From: Nocardia niigatensis NBRC 100131
Lineage (GTDB): Bacteria; Actinomycetota; Actinomycetes; Mycobacteriales; Mycobacteriaceae
Direction: 5' to 3'
DNA: 64,000 nucleotides
Assembly (NCBI RefSeq): GCF_000308655.1
Contig: NZ_BAGC01000111.1
Span: forward strand, 62,001-126,000
Positions within the stretch are counted from its first letter, which is position 1. Each line of letters starts with the position of its first letter. Made by a program: the position numbers and the translations under genes. Under the pieces are notes generated by a model. That model had not been told where the DNA came from. It ran no database searches and worked only from the letters and a program-made list of their open reading frames with translations. Positions 39,078 through 46,392 of this stretch are shown here, piece by piece.

Positions 39078-40181
39078 ATGACACTTGCCGCGCAGTTCAC
39101 CCGTGTTCCGCATCCCGCGCCTGTCCCGGCGCAGCGGCGGCAGGAGATTCTCGCGGAGCCCGGGTTCGGGCGGTACTTCACCGATCACATGGTGTCGCTG
39201 GATTATGTGGACGGGCAGTGGACCAACGGCCGCGTCGAGCCCTACGGACCGTTGGCCATGGACCCGGCCACCATGGTGTTCCACTACGGCCAGGCCATCT
39301 TCGAGGGGCTGAAGGCCTACCGGCAGGCCGACGGCAGCATCGCCACCTTCCGGGTGGACGCCAATGCCGCGCGTTTCCGCCGCTCCGCCGCGCGCATGGC
39401 GATGGCGCAGCTGCCCGACGAGCTGTTCATCGAATCGATCCGTCAGCTGCTCGAGGTGGACGCCGACTGGGTGCCCGCGGCCGGCGGCGAGGACTCGCTG
39501 TACCTGCGACCCTTCATGTTCTCCACCGAGGTCGGCCTGGGCGTGAAGCCGGCCGCCGCCTACAAGTACCTGCTGCTCGGCGGTCCCGCCGGCGCGTACT
39601 TCCCGCGCGGTCTGAAGCCGGTCAAGGTGTGGCTGTCCACCGAATACGTGCGCGCGGCCCCCGGCGGCACCGGCGAGGCCAAGGTGGCGGGCAACTACGC
39701 CGCCTCGCTGCTGGCCCAGCAGCAGGCCGCCGAGAAGGGCTGCGACCAGGTGGTGTGGCTGGACGCCTGCGAGCACCGGTACGTGGAGGAAATGGGCACC
39801 AACAACCTCTTCTTCGTGTTCGGCAGCGGCTCCGACGCCCGCCTGGTGACCCCGGAGCTGTCCGGCTCGCTGCTGCCGGGTATCACCCGCGACTCGCTCA
39901 TCACCCTGGCCGCCGACTCCGGCTACAAGGTCGAGGAGCGCAGGGTCTCCGTCGACGAATGGAAGAGCGGCGTCGAATCCGGGGAGATCACCGAGGTTTT
40001 CGGGTGCGGCACCGCCGCCGTGGTCATTCCGGTCGGCTCGGTCCGCTCCGCCGACGGCGAATTCATCATCGGCAACAATGGCGAACCCGGCGAGGTGACC
40101 ATGGCGCTGCGCGAGAGCCTCACCGGCATCCAGCGTGGCACCTTCGCCGACACTCACGGCTGGCTGCGCACCATGGTCTGA
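39078..40181 (+). CDS. ilvE: branched-chain amino acid aminotransferase
   Basis: A 367-residue PLP enzyme (fold type IV) that transfers the amino group for Leu, Ile and Val. The PLP lysine is in GTGEAKVAGNYA near residue 205; LRPFMFSTE and EEMGTNNLFF, and GCGTAAVV near the end, are family motifs. Start and leaderless -10 support the ATG at 39078. A 15-base-pair hairpin follows. Confidence 0.95.
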   Translation: MTLAAQFTRVPHPAPVPAQRRQEILAEPGFGRYFTDHMVSLDYVDGQWTNGRVEPYGPLAMDPATMVFHYGQAIFEGLKAYRQADGSIATFRVDANAARFRRSAARMAMAQLPDELFIESIRQLLEVDADWVPAAGGEDSLYLRPFMFSTEVGLGVKPAAAYKYLLLGGPAGAYFPRGLKPVKVWLSTEYVRAAPGGTGEAKVAGNYAASLLAQQQAAEKGCDQVVWLDACEHRYVEEMGTNNLFFVFGSGSDARLVTPELSGSLLPGITRDSLITLAADSGYKVEERRVSVDEWKSGVESGEITEVFGCGTAAVVIPVGSVRSADGEFIIGNNGEPGEVTMALRESLTGIQRGTFADTHGWLRTMV

Positions 40182-40197
40182 GGCCCGTGAAGCGAAA

Positions 40198-40231
40198 AGC
40201 GCCCGCCCCGAACGAATTCGGGGCGGGCGCT
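40198..40231 (+). terminator. terminator hairpin after ilvE
   Basis: Perfect 15-base arms (40198-40212 and 40217-40231) around CGAA. It also sits just beyond the 3' end of the convergent MBL-fold gene, so it can serve both strands. Confidence 0.75.
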
Positions 40232-40276
40232 CGGCATTTCGGGTGCGGATCCACATGATCCGCCCATGCGATCGGA

Positions 40277-40990
40277 TCAGCTGGGCATGAACATGTGCCA
40301 CTGCTCCAGCGTCTGCGGCCGCATCACGTAGTTGTTCTCTTTGATGTGGGTCAGCGTGGCGCTGGGCTCCTCCGAGTACCAGTGACCCGGGTACACGGTC
40401 GGGTTGGACTTCAGATCGGCCAGGTAGCGCAGGCTGCGGAACATGGCATCGGAGTCGCCGCCGGGGAAATCGGTGCGGCCGCAACCGTCGACGAACAGCG
40501 TGTCGCCCGCGATCAGCCGGTCCTCGAACAGGAAGCACTGACTACCCGGCGTGTGCCCGGGCGTGTGCAGCAGTTCGATCTCGAACCCGCCGACCGCGAC
40601 CTTGTCGCCGTGCGCGTGCCCGGTCAGCTCACTGGGCGCGATGCCGGTGACATTGGCGACCCAGGGCAGTTCCTCGGCATTGACGTGCACCGCCACATCG
40701 GTCTTCTCCAGCAGCTCCTTCACCCCGCGCAGGGTGAAGCCCATCATCGTGCCGCCGACATGGTCGGGGTGGTGGTGGGTGGCCAGAACGCCGGTCAGCC
40801 GCATGCCATCCGCCTCCGCGATGTCGGCCAGCTGCCCGGCCTCGTAAGCGGGGTCGACGACCACGGCTTCACCACTGTCCCGATCCCCGATCAGGTAGGC
40901 GAAGTTGCGCATCTGCGTGGCGATCGGGTCGCCCACCGCCCAGTCGCGGCCGGACAGCAATTGGCGGAAATACAAACGGTCGGAGGCCAT
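40277..40990 (-). CDS. metallo-beta-lactamase-fold hydrolase (glyoxalase II-like)
   Basis: A 237-residue metal hydrolase. The metal ligands are THHHPDH near residue 72, LLHTPGHTPGSQC, and GDTLF (bridging Asp), with YPGHWYSEE later. Length and motifs fit glyoxalase II or persulfide-dioxygenase-type proteins; which substrate is not certain. ATG 40990 lies 7 nt after TACGCT on the minus strand, so a leaderless start is likely; a GTG seven codons upstream is possible. Confidence 0.85.
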   Translation of the reverse strand: MASDRLYFRQLLSGRDWAVGDPIATQMRNFAYLIGDRDSGEAVVVDPAYEAGQLADIAEADGMRLTGVLATHHHPDHVGGTMMGFTLRGVKELLEKTDVAVHVNAEELPWVANVTGIAPSELTGHAHGDKVAVGGFEIELLHTPGHTPGSQCFLFEDRLIAGDTLFVDGCGRTDFPGGDSDAMFRSLRYLADLKSNPTVYPGHWYSEEPSATLTHIKENNYVMRPQTLEQWHMFMPS

Positions 40991-40997
40991 ACCTGAC

Positions 40998-41003
40998 AGC
41001 GTA
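40998..41003 (-). promoter_or_regulatory. -10 box of the MBL-fold gene (leaderless start)
   Basis: TACGCT on the minus strand, 7 nt before the ATG at 40990. Confidence 0.45.
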
Positions 41004-41093
41004 TTGCCCACGTGGCGTACATCGGCATCCGGATCCTGCCCATTTGCCCGAAATGGCTGTTTGACCAGCAGATTTCCTGTCGGGCCCAGCTGC

Positions 41094-41099
41094 TAACTT
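41094..41099 (+). promoter_or_regulatory. -10 box of the Rpn-like gene (leaderless start)
   Basis: TAACTT, 6 nt (CCCCCC) before the ATG at 41106. Confidence 0.45.
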
Positions 41100-41105
41100 C
41101 CCCCC

Positions 41106-41981
41106 ATGCCCACGGTCCTCCACGAAGTACTCATCGACCTGTTCCGGCACCGCCCGCAACTGGTCGCCGACCTACTGCCGTTGGTGACCGACACCCCACT
41201 ACCCGAATTCGACCATGCCCGACTGGAATCCGGCGACTGTCCCGACATCAACCCCACGGAGTATCGGGCCGATATCGTGGTGGTCCTGGCAAACGGGGCT
41301 CATCCGGAAATGGCCGTGGTGGTGGAAGTCCAACTGCGGCCGGACCCGGGCAAGAACTGGAGTTGGCCCGTCTATCTCACCACGCTCCGTGCCCGATTGC
41401 GTTGCTGCACGCTGCTGCTCGTGATGTGCCCGGACAAGCACACGGCCGCATACTGCCGAAGGCCGATTCCCGTCGCGCCGGGGTTCACCCTGACACCCGT
41501 TGTCATCAGCGCGTCGGACGTGCCGGTGGTGACTGACACCGACACCGCGGCGGCAAATCCGGAACTGACTGTCCTCTCGGCGATCGCGCACCGTAACGAT
41601 CGGCATCGGGACGCCATTCTGACCGCGCTCGCTACCAACGTGGTCGACGCGCCGAACGGTGAAATGTACATTGACCTGGTAATGGCCGTCTTGCCACGGG
41701 CGGCCCGGCACTTCTTGGAGAGCCTTATGACCGCCGGAACATACGAGTACAAGAGCGAGTTCGCTCGGCGTTACTTCAGTCAGGGCGAAGCAGAGGGGGA
41801 GGTCAAGGGAGAGGCCAAGGGGGAGGCGAAGGCGCTGCTGGCGGTCCTGCGGAGCAGGGGGATCGCCGTGGACGAGTCGACTGTTGCGCGCGTCGGGGCG
41901 TGCACCGATATCGAGCAGCTCGACGTGTGGCTCGACAGGGCAGCGACAGCGTGCTTCGCCAACGAGGTGTTCGGGGACTGA
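41106..41981 (+). CDS. Rpn/YhgA-like PD-(D/E)XK nuclease-family protein
   Basis: A 291-residue protein of the Rpn (recombination-promoting nuclease / putative transposase) type. A PD-(D/E)XK-like core is visible as EYRADIVVVL ... MAVVVEVQL. A Glu/Gly/Lys-rich repeat (GEAEGEVKGEAKGEAKALL) leads to a C-terminal helical part with RGIAVDESTVARVGACTDIEQLDVWLDRA, found in many actinobacterial members. The start is supported by a -10 TAACTT. These proteins are common in Nocardia and their cellular role is not settled. Confidence 0.7.
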   Translation: MPTVLHEVLIDLFRHRPQLVADLLPLVTDTPLPEFDHARLESGDCPDINPTEYRADIVVVLANGAHPEMAVVVEVQLRPDPGKNWSWPVYLTTLRARLRCCTLLLVMCPDKHTAAYCRRPIPVAPGFTLTPVVISASDVPVVTDTDTAAANPELTVLSAIAHRNDRHRDAILTALATNVVDAPNGEMYIDLVMAVLPRAARHFLESLMTAGTYEYKSEFARRYFSQGEAEGEVKGEAKGEAKALLAVLRSRGIAVDESTVARVGACTDIEQLDVWLDRAATACFANEVFGD

Positions 41982-42063
41982 CGGACCGGGTGCACTCGAG
42001 ACTCCGGTGTCGACCCTCGTCCTCCGCGGTCGGTGAAGAGGGCGGACGTCCTTGCCGAGACAC

Positions 42064-42101
42064 GAGTCTGCACGCCGATCACATGATCGGCGTGCAGACT
42101 C
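42064..42101. terminator. bidirectional hairpin between the Rpn-like gene and adoK
   Basis: Near-perfect palindrome: 18-base arms (42064-42081 and 42084-42101) around two bases. The two genes converge here. Confidence 0.75.
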
Positions 42102-42119
42102 GGAGATTGTGGTAGTCGG

Positions 42120-43085
42120 TCAGCGCAGAATGGCTTCGATCTCGTCCGCGGCCTCGGTGCCGTACGCCTCGCGCAGGCGCTTCATCGCGACGTCGTGGTC
42201 GAGGCTCCAGTCCTGCGGCCCAACGGTTTCCAGGACGAGCACGGCGACCAGCGAGCCGAGCTGGGCCGAGCGCTCCAGGGACAGGCCCGCGGACTGGCCG
42301 GTGAGGAAGCCGGCGCGGAAGCCGTCGCCGACGCCGGTCGGATCGACCTTGGCGTTGTCGGGGACCACATCCACGTGTAGCTCGGTGCCGTCGCGGTCGA
42401 CGATCTTGGCGCCCTTCGAGCCCAGGGTGGTGACGCGAATGCCCACGCGCTCACCGACTTCCGCCTCGCTCAGGCCGGTCTTCTGGAGCAGGATGCCCCA
42501 CTCGTACTCATTGGTGAACAGGTAGTCGGCGCCGTCGATGAGACGCAGGATGGTCTCGCCGTCCACCAGCGCCAGCTGCTGGGAGGGGTCGGCGGCGAAG
42601 CGGATTCCGGCGGCGCGGCACTGATCGGTGTGGCGCAGCATGGCTTCCGGGTCGTCGGCGCCGATGAGCACCATCTCCAGATCGCGGCCCAGCGCGGTGA
42701 CGTCGATCTCGCGGGCCTCGGTCATGGCGCCCGGATAGAACGAGGCGATCTGCGCCATGGTCTCGTCGGTGGTGCAGACGAAGCGCGCGGTGTGGGCCTC
42801 GGTGGAGACGCGCACGGCCGAGCAGTCGACGCCGTTGTCCTCCAACCACTTCCGGTACTCGCCCCAGTCCTGGCCGACGGCGCCGACCAGCAGCGGGGTG
42901 CGGCCCAGCACGCCCATGGCGTAACTGATGTTGCCGGCCACGCCGCCCCTGCGGATGACCAGATCATCGACGAGGAAGCTGAGCGACACGTGCTGCAGCT
43001 GGTCCGCCAGCAGCACATCGGAGAACTTGCCCGGGAAACGCATGAGGTGATCGGTTGCGATGGAGGCGGACACGGCGATGGTCAC
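42120..43085 (-). CDS. adoK: PfkB-family carbohydrate kinase, adenosine kinase-like
   Basis: A 321-residue ribokinase-family enzyme that phosphorylates adenosine in mycobacterial relatives. FPGKFSD near the start, RRGGVAGNISYAMGVLG, and the catalytic DPTGVGDGFRAGF near 258 are visible, and the Asp of VGDG is the base. Start GTG 43085 has GAAGGA 8 nt upstream. Synteny with erpA/cob/asnB genes matches M. tuberculosis adoK. The substrate is a family inference. Confidence 0.85.
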   Translation of the reverse strand: MTIAVSASIATDHLMRFPGKFSDVLLADQLQHVSLSFLVDDLVIRRGGVAGNISYAMGVLGRTPLLVGAVGQDWGEYRKWLEDNGVDCSAVRVSTEAHTARFVCTTDETMAQIASFYPGAMTEAREIDVTALGRDLEMVLIGADDPEAMLRHTDQCRAAGIRFAADPSQQLALVDGETILRLIDGADYLFTNEYEWGILLQKTGLSEAEVGERVGIRVTTLGSKGAKIVDRDGTELHVDVVPDNAKVDPTGVGDGFRAGFLTGQSAGLSLERSAQLGSLVAVLVLETVGPQDWSLDHDVAMKRLREAYGTEAADEIEAILR

Positions 43086-43263
43086 TGGGTCGATCCTTCG
43101 GTGACGTGCGGCTGCGCACCGGGATGCGGAGATGACAGACGCGGGGGGCCGGCGGTGGATTGTGCGGCCGAGGGGGCCGCAATTCGAAACTACTCTGTCC
43201 GAGACAGGGTATTCCAGATCCCGGACGACTCAGCGCTCACCACGACAGAGTGAGCACACACGA

Positions 43264-43300
43264 CAGCGCGGAACATCCGGGGGTCGGACGTTCCGCGCTG
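43264..43300 (-). terminator. hairpin downstream of the erpA-like gene
   Basis: Outer 11-base arms (43264-43274 and 43290-43300) and an inner TCCG/CGGA pair with one mismatch between, right after the stop of the Fe-S carrier gene. Confidence 0.55.
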
Positions 43301-43312
43301 GCGGGCGCTATG

Positions 43313-43663
43313 TCAGTTGAAGCTGTCGCCGCAGGCGCAGGAGCCGGTGGCGTTCGGGTTGTCGATGGTGAAACCCTGCTTCTCGATGGTGTCGACGAAG
43401 TCGATCGACGCGCCCTGCACGTAGGGGGCGCTCATCCGGTCGACCGCGAGCTTGACGCCGCCGAACTCCACGACCAGGTCGCCGTCGAGGCTCCGGTCGT
43501 CGAAGAAGAGCTGGTAGCGGAGGCCCGCGCAGCCACCGGGCTGGACCGCGATGCGAAGGGCGAGATCGTCGCGGCCTTCCTGATCCAGCAGCGCCTTGGC
43601 CTTCGAGGCGGCGGCGTCGGTCAGAGTCACACCGTGAGTGGTGGTCTCGTTCTGCACAGTCAT
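43313..43663 (-). CDS. A-type Fe-S cluster carrier (HesB/IscA/ErpA family)
   Basis: A 116-residue scaffold or carrier of iron-sulfur clusters. The three cluster Cys are in PGGCAGLRY near 46 and GSCACGDSF at the end. Start ATG 43663 has AGGAGAG upstream; longer frames lack a site. It is transcribed away from the DUF3043 gene. In mycobacteria the equivalent is Rv2204c, near asnB and adoK. Confidence 0.88.
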   Translation of the reverse strand: MTVQNETTTHGVTLTDAAASKAKALLDQEGRDDLALRIAVQPGGCAGLRYQLFFDDRSLDGDLVVEFGGVKLAVDRMSAPYVQGASIDFVDTIEKQGFTIDNPNATGSCACGDSFN

Positions 43664-43887
43664 GAACTCTCCTAAGGGACCTGTTTTCAACCCGTGAAGG
43701 CATGGCCACCGCCTCCCCGGGCCCGTCTCGATGGCTACCAACACCTGTCGGCAGGCGACTATTCCCCATCCTACGCGGCGCGTATTCCCCGGACGGCCCA
43801 GGTTGTGCAGTCGCTGACAGATAGCTGGCGAAGTGTGCGACACAACAATCCGGGAGACCGGGATTTTCCGGCGGACATGTCATCGAA

Positions 43888-43893
43888 TAGCCT
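43888..43893 (+). promoter_or_regulatory. -10 box of the DUF3043 gene (leaderless start)
   Basis: TAGCCT, 7 nt before the GTG at 43901. Confidence 0.45.
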
Positions 43894-43900
43894 GGTCGGC

Positions 43901-44548
43901 GTGAAGTTCCTGCGCCGTGGCGAGTCCACCTCCACCCCCGACAGCTCCAGCACCGATGCCGTCGCCGCGGTGGAGGACAAGAACGTCACCCTGGGCAAGG
44001 GGCGTCCCACTCCGTCCCGGCGGGACGCCGAGGGTCGCCGCCGCGGTCCGGTGGCGCCCGCGCCGAGGACCGCCAAGGAGGCCCGTGCCCGCCGCAAGGC
44101 GCTGCGCGGATCCAAGGAGGACCGCAAGGCGTCCTCGGCCGAGCGCAAGGCCGATATGAACGACCGCCGCTCCCGCATGCTTGCCGGTGAGGAGCAGTTC
44201 CTGCTCCCGCGCGACAAGGGCCCGGTCAAGAAGTACGTGCGCGACATCGTGGACGCGCGCCGCAATCTGCTCGGCCTGTTCATGCCGCTGGCGCTGGTGC
44301 TGATCCTCAGCATGATCCTGTCGCCGGCGCTGCAGGCGATCGTCACGCTGGCCATGCTGGTGATGATGCTGTTCATGATCATCGAGGGCGTCGTCCTCGG
44401 CCGGATCGTGAACAAGCGGGTGCGGGAGCGCTTCCCGGAGAGCGTCGATTCCTCCTTCTCGCTGGGCTGGTACGCCTTCGTGCGCGCCTCGCAGGTGCGC
44501 CGCATGCGCGCGCCGAAGCCGCAGGTGAGCCCGGGCGACGCGGTCTGA
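43901..44548 (+). CDS. DUF3043 membrane protein
   Basis: A 215-residue protein with a long basic cytoplasmic N-terminus (RRKALRGSKEDRKASSAERKADM) and two membrane helices (LLGLFMPLALVLILSMILSP and the following ALQAIVTLAMLVMMLFMII). DUF3043 proteins are conserved in Mycobacteriales and their function is not known. GTG 43901 is preferred because TAGCCT lies 7 nt upstream; ATG 43877 is an in-frame alternative. A hairpin follows. Confidence 0.8.
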   Translation: MKFLRRGESTSTPDSSSTDAVAAVEDKNVTLGKGRPTPSRRDAEGRRRGPVAPAPRTAKEARARRKALRGSKEDRKASSAERKADMNDRRSRMLAGEEQFLLPRDKGPVKKYVRDIVDARRNLLGLFMPLALVLILSMILSPALQAIVTLAMLVMMLFMIIEGVVLGRIVNKRVRERFPESVDSSFSLGWYAFVRASQVRRMRAPKPQVSPGDAV

Positions 44549-44572
44549 GCGACCGCTGCTGGTAGTTGTCCA

Positions 44573-44602
44573 CTGACGGGCGGGTTTCGACCCGCCCGTC
44601 AG
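44573..44602. terminator. bidirectional hairpin
   Basis: 13-base arms (44573-44585 and 44590-44602) around TTCG. It ends the DUF3043 gene and overlaps the stop codon of the convergent 74-residue gene. Confidence 0.75.
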
Positions 44603-44823
44603 TTGTGTTCGCGGTAGGTCGACAGGGCGCGGATCTCGAGTGCGACACGGTCGCGGTCACGGTCGATGACGTTCGTGGAACCCGCGAATTCCCAGTTGTG
44701 CTCGCGGTGGAAGGGGACCGCGCGGCCGGCCGCGGCCAGCAGGGCGACGATGCGGCGGAACATGGTCACTGCCTCGGGGGAGCCGGTGGTGGTGTGGAAG
44801 CGGCCGGGGGTGATGGCGGTCAT
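44599..44823 (-). CDS. small hypothetical protein, 74 residues
   Basis: Starts MTAITPGRFHTTTGSPEAV at 44823 with GAGG about 7 nt upstream. A central helix (MFRRIVALLAAAGRAV) is followed by a polar tail rich in Arg and Asp (DRDRDRVALEIRAL). Its ATG overlaps the TGA of the upstream 40-residue gene as ATGA. Both lie divergent from the GlxA-family regulator and may be its targets (inference). Confidence 0.55.
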   Translation of the reverse strand: MTAITPGRFHTTTGSPEAVTMFRRIVALLAAAGRAVPFHREHNWEFAGSTNVIDRDRDRVALEIRALSTYREHN

Positions 44824-44942
44824 GCGCGGGCCTCGCTCTCCTCGGTGGGGTCGGTGGTGTCTCCGGTCATGAAGCCGAAGGTCAGGGTGCCGAGCGCTGT
44901 CATGGCGGTTCCGGCTGCGACGATTGCGGACAGTGCTTGCAT
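44820..44942 (-). CDS. 40-residue small membrane peptide
   Basis: Read directly from the bases: MQALSAIVAAGTAMTALGTL followed by a short hydrophobic part and an acidic tail (TDPTEESEARA). It has one likely membrane helix. Its stop overlaps the start of the next small gene (ATGA), which supports real translation. The start lies 86 bases from the divergent GlxA-like regulator gene. Confidence 0.5.
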   Translation of the reverse strand: MQALSAIVAAGTAMTALGTLTFGFMTGDTTDPTEESEARA

Positions 44943-45028
44943 GGCAGTAAGTTTTCTCTAGGGAAATTTCGGCCAACAGTGGCTGTTCTGACATTGTTCG
45001 CAAATATCCGGCCAGAGAGGATCGGGTC

Positions 45029-45994
45029 ATGCTCTCGAAGGTCGCCGTCGTGCTCAACGACAACCTCGCCATGTTCGAATTCGGCGTCGTCTGTGAGGTT
45101 TTCGGGCTCGACCGGACCACGGACGGGCTGCCCGCCTTCGACTACCGGGTCTGCGGCGTCGAGCCCGGGAAGCCGCTGAAGTCCAGCTCACCGGGCATAC
45201 ACGTGACCCCGGAGTACGGGCTGGAGGAGCTGCGCGACGCGGATCTGGTTGCCATTCCGGCCTTGCCGATCTTCGCGGGCAACCCCATCGACCCGCGCGT
45301 GGTGGATGCCGTGCGAGACGCGGCGGAAGCCGGCGCCACCGTGCTGACCGTGTGTTCGGGGGCCTTTCTGGCGGGCGCGGCGGGACTGCTCGACGGACGG
45401 AAGTGCACCACGCACTGGCGGTATGTCGATCTGCTGGCGGAACAGTTTCCGGCGGCCACCGTCGATCCGGATGTGCTGTTCGTGGACGAGGGCAATCTGA
45501 TCACCAGCGCCGGGACCGCGGCGGGCATCGACGCCTGTCTGCACCTGGTGCGGCGCGAATTGGGCAGCAGCGTCGCCAATGCCATCGCACGGCGCATGGT
45601 GGTGCCGCCGCAGCGGGACGGCGGGCAGCGGCAGTTCATCGAACGGCCGGTGGTGGACTGCAGTTCCGACAGCCTCAGCGAGACCCTGCACTGGATGGGC
45701 GAGCATCTGGAGCTGCCGCACACCGTCGAGGCGCTGGCCGCGCGGAGTTCCATGTCGACGCGCACCTTCGCGCGGCGCTTCGCCGCCGAGACCGGGACGA
45801 CGCCGGTGAAATGGCTGACCGGGCAGCGGGTGCTGCTGGCCAAACAGTTGCTGGAGGATACCGACCTGGATCTCGAATCCCTCGCTCACCGTTGCGGGTT
45901 CGGGTCGGGGGCGCTGCTGCGGCATCACTTCCAGCGGGTGGTGGGGATCGCGCCGGTCGAATACCGTCGCCGGTTCGGCGCTCGCGTGTCCTGA
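45029..45994 (+). CDS. GlxA-family transcriptional regulator (DJ-1/PfpI plus AraC HTH)
   Basis: A 321-residue regulator. The N-terminal 190 residues form a DJ-1/PfpI-like domain (AVVLNDNLAMFEFGVVCEVF, TVCSGAFLAGAAGLLDG) with the Cys of the elbow present. The C-terminal AraC HTH pair is EALAARSSMSTRTFARRF and LESLAHRCGFGSGALLRHHFQR. Start has GAGAGGAT upstream. Divergent tiny genes may be the target. Confidence 0.88.
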   Translation: MLSKVAVVLNDNLAMFEFGVVCEVFGLDRTTDGLPAFDYRVCGVEPGKPLKSSSPGIHVTPEYGLEELRDADLVAIPALPIFAGNPIDPRVVDAVRDAAEAGATVLTVCSGAFLAGAAGLLDGRKCTTHWRYVDLLAEQFPAATVDPDVLFVDEGNLITSAGTAAGIDACLHLVRRELGSSVANAIARRMVVPPQRDGGQRQFIERPVVDCSSDSLSETLHWMGEHLELPHTVEALAARSSMSTRTFARRFAAETGTTPVKWLTGQRVLLAKQLLEDTDLDLESLAHRCGFGSGALLRHHFQRVVGIAPVEYRRRFGARVS

Positions 45995-46009
45995 ATCGGG
46001 GCTTGCGGT

Positions 46010-46015
46010 TACGAT
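46010..46015 (+). promoter_or_regulatory. -10 box of the small lipoprotein gene
   Basis: TACGAT, 8 nt before GTG 46024. Confidence 0.4.
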
Positions 46016-46023
46016 GCGCAACC

Positions 46024-46296
46024 GTGCGTCGGGGAATGATGATCGCGGTCGTGCCGTTGGTGGTGCTGATCGCCGGTGGGGTCGCCGGGTGCAAGGATCC
46101 GCGGAATGCGGCGGGGGGCTGTGTGGTGGGGACCTCGCCCGATTCGCAGGTGAAGCCGGCGGACTGTTCGAAGCCGCACGACGGCAGGATCGTCGCGAGC
46201 GTGGACCATCGCTCGGACTGCCCGCAGGGCACGGATTGGTCGTATACGGCCAAGGACCTGAAGGTCAATTGCGTGCACAACGAGAAGAGCTCCTGA
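46024..46296 (+). CDS. small lipoprotein
   Basis: A 90-residue protein: signal MMIAVVPLVVLIAGGVAGC with lipobox VAGC, then a Cys-rich mature part (GGCVVGTSPDS, PADCSKPHDGR, RSDCPQGTDW, KVNCVHNEK). A -10 lies 8 nt before GTG 46024; ATG 46036 or 46039 in frame are alternatives. It precedes the cobalamin genes. Function unknown. Confidence 0.65.
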   Translation: MRRGMMIAVVPLVVLIAGGVAGCKDPRNAAGGCVVGTSPDSQVKPADCSKPHDGRIVASVDHRSDCPQGTDWSYTAKDLKVNCVHNEKSS

Positions 46297-46380
46297 GCCG
46301 CACTCGGTCGCGGGCAGCGGGACTCGGCCCGGCGCCCTGTGATGGTCGTGCCTACTCGGCCGGAGTACCGGTGCAGTTGA

Positions 46381-46386
46381 TACCGT
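46381..46386 (+). promoter_or_regulatory. -10 box of cobU-cobT (leaderless start)
   Basis: TACCGT, 6 nt before the GTG at 46393. Confidence 0.45.
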
Positions 46387-46392
46387 GCTGAC

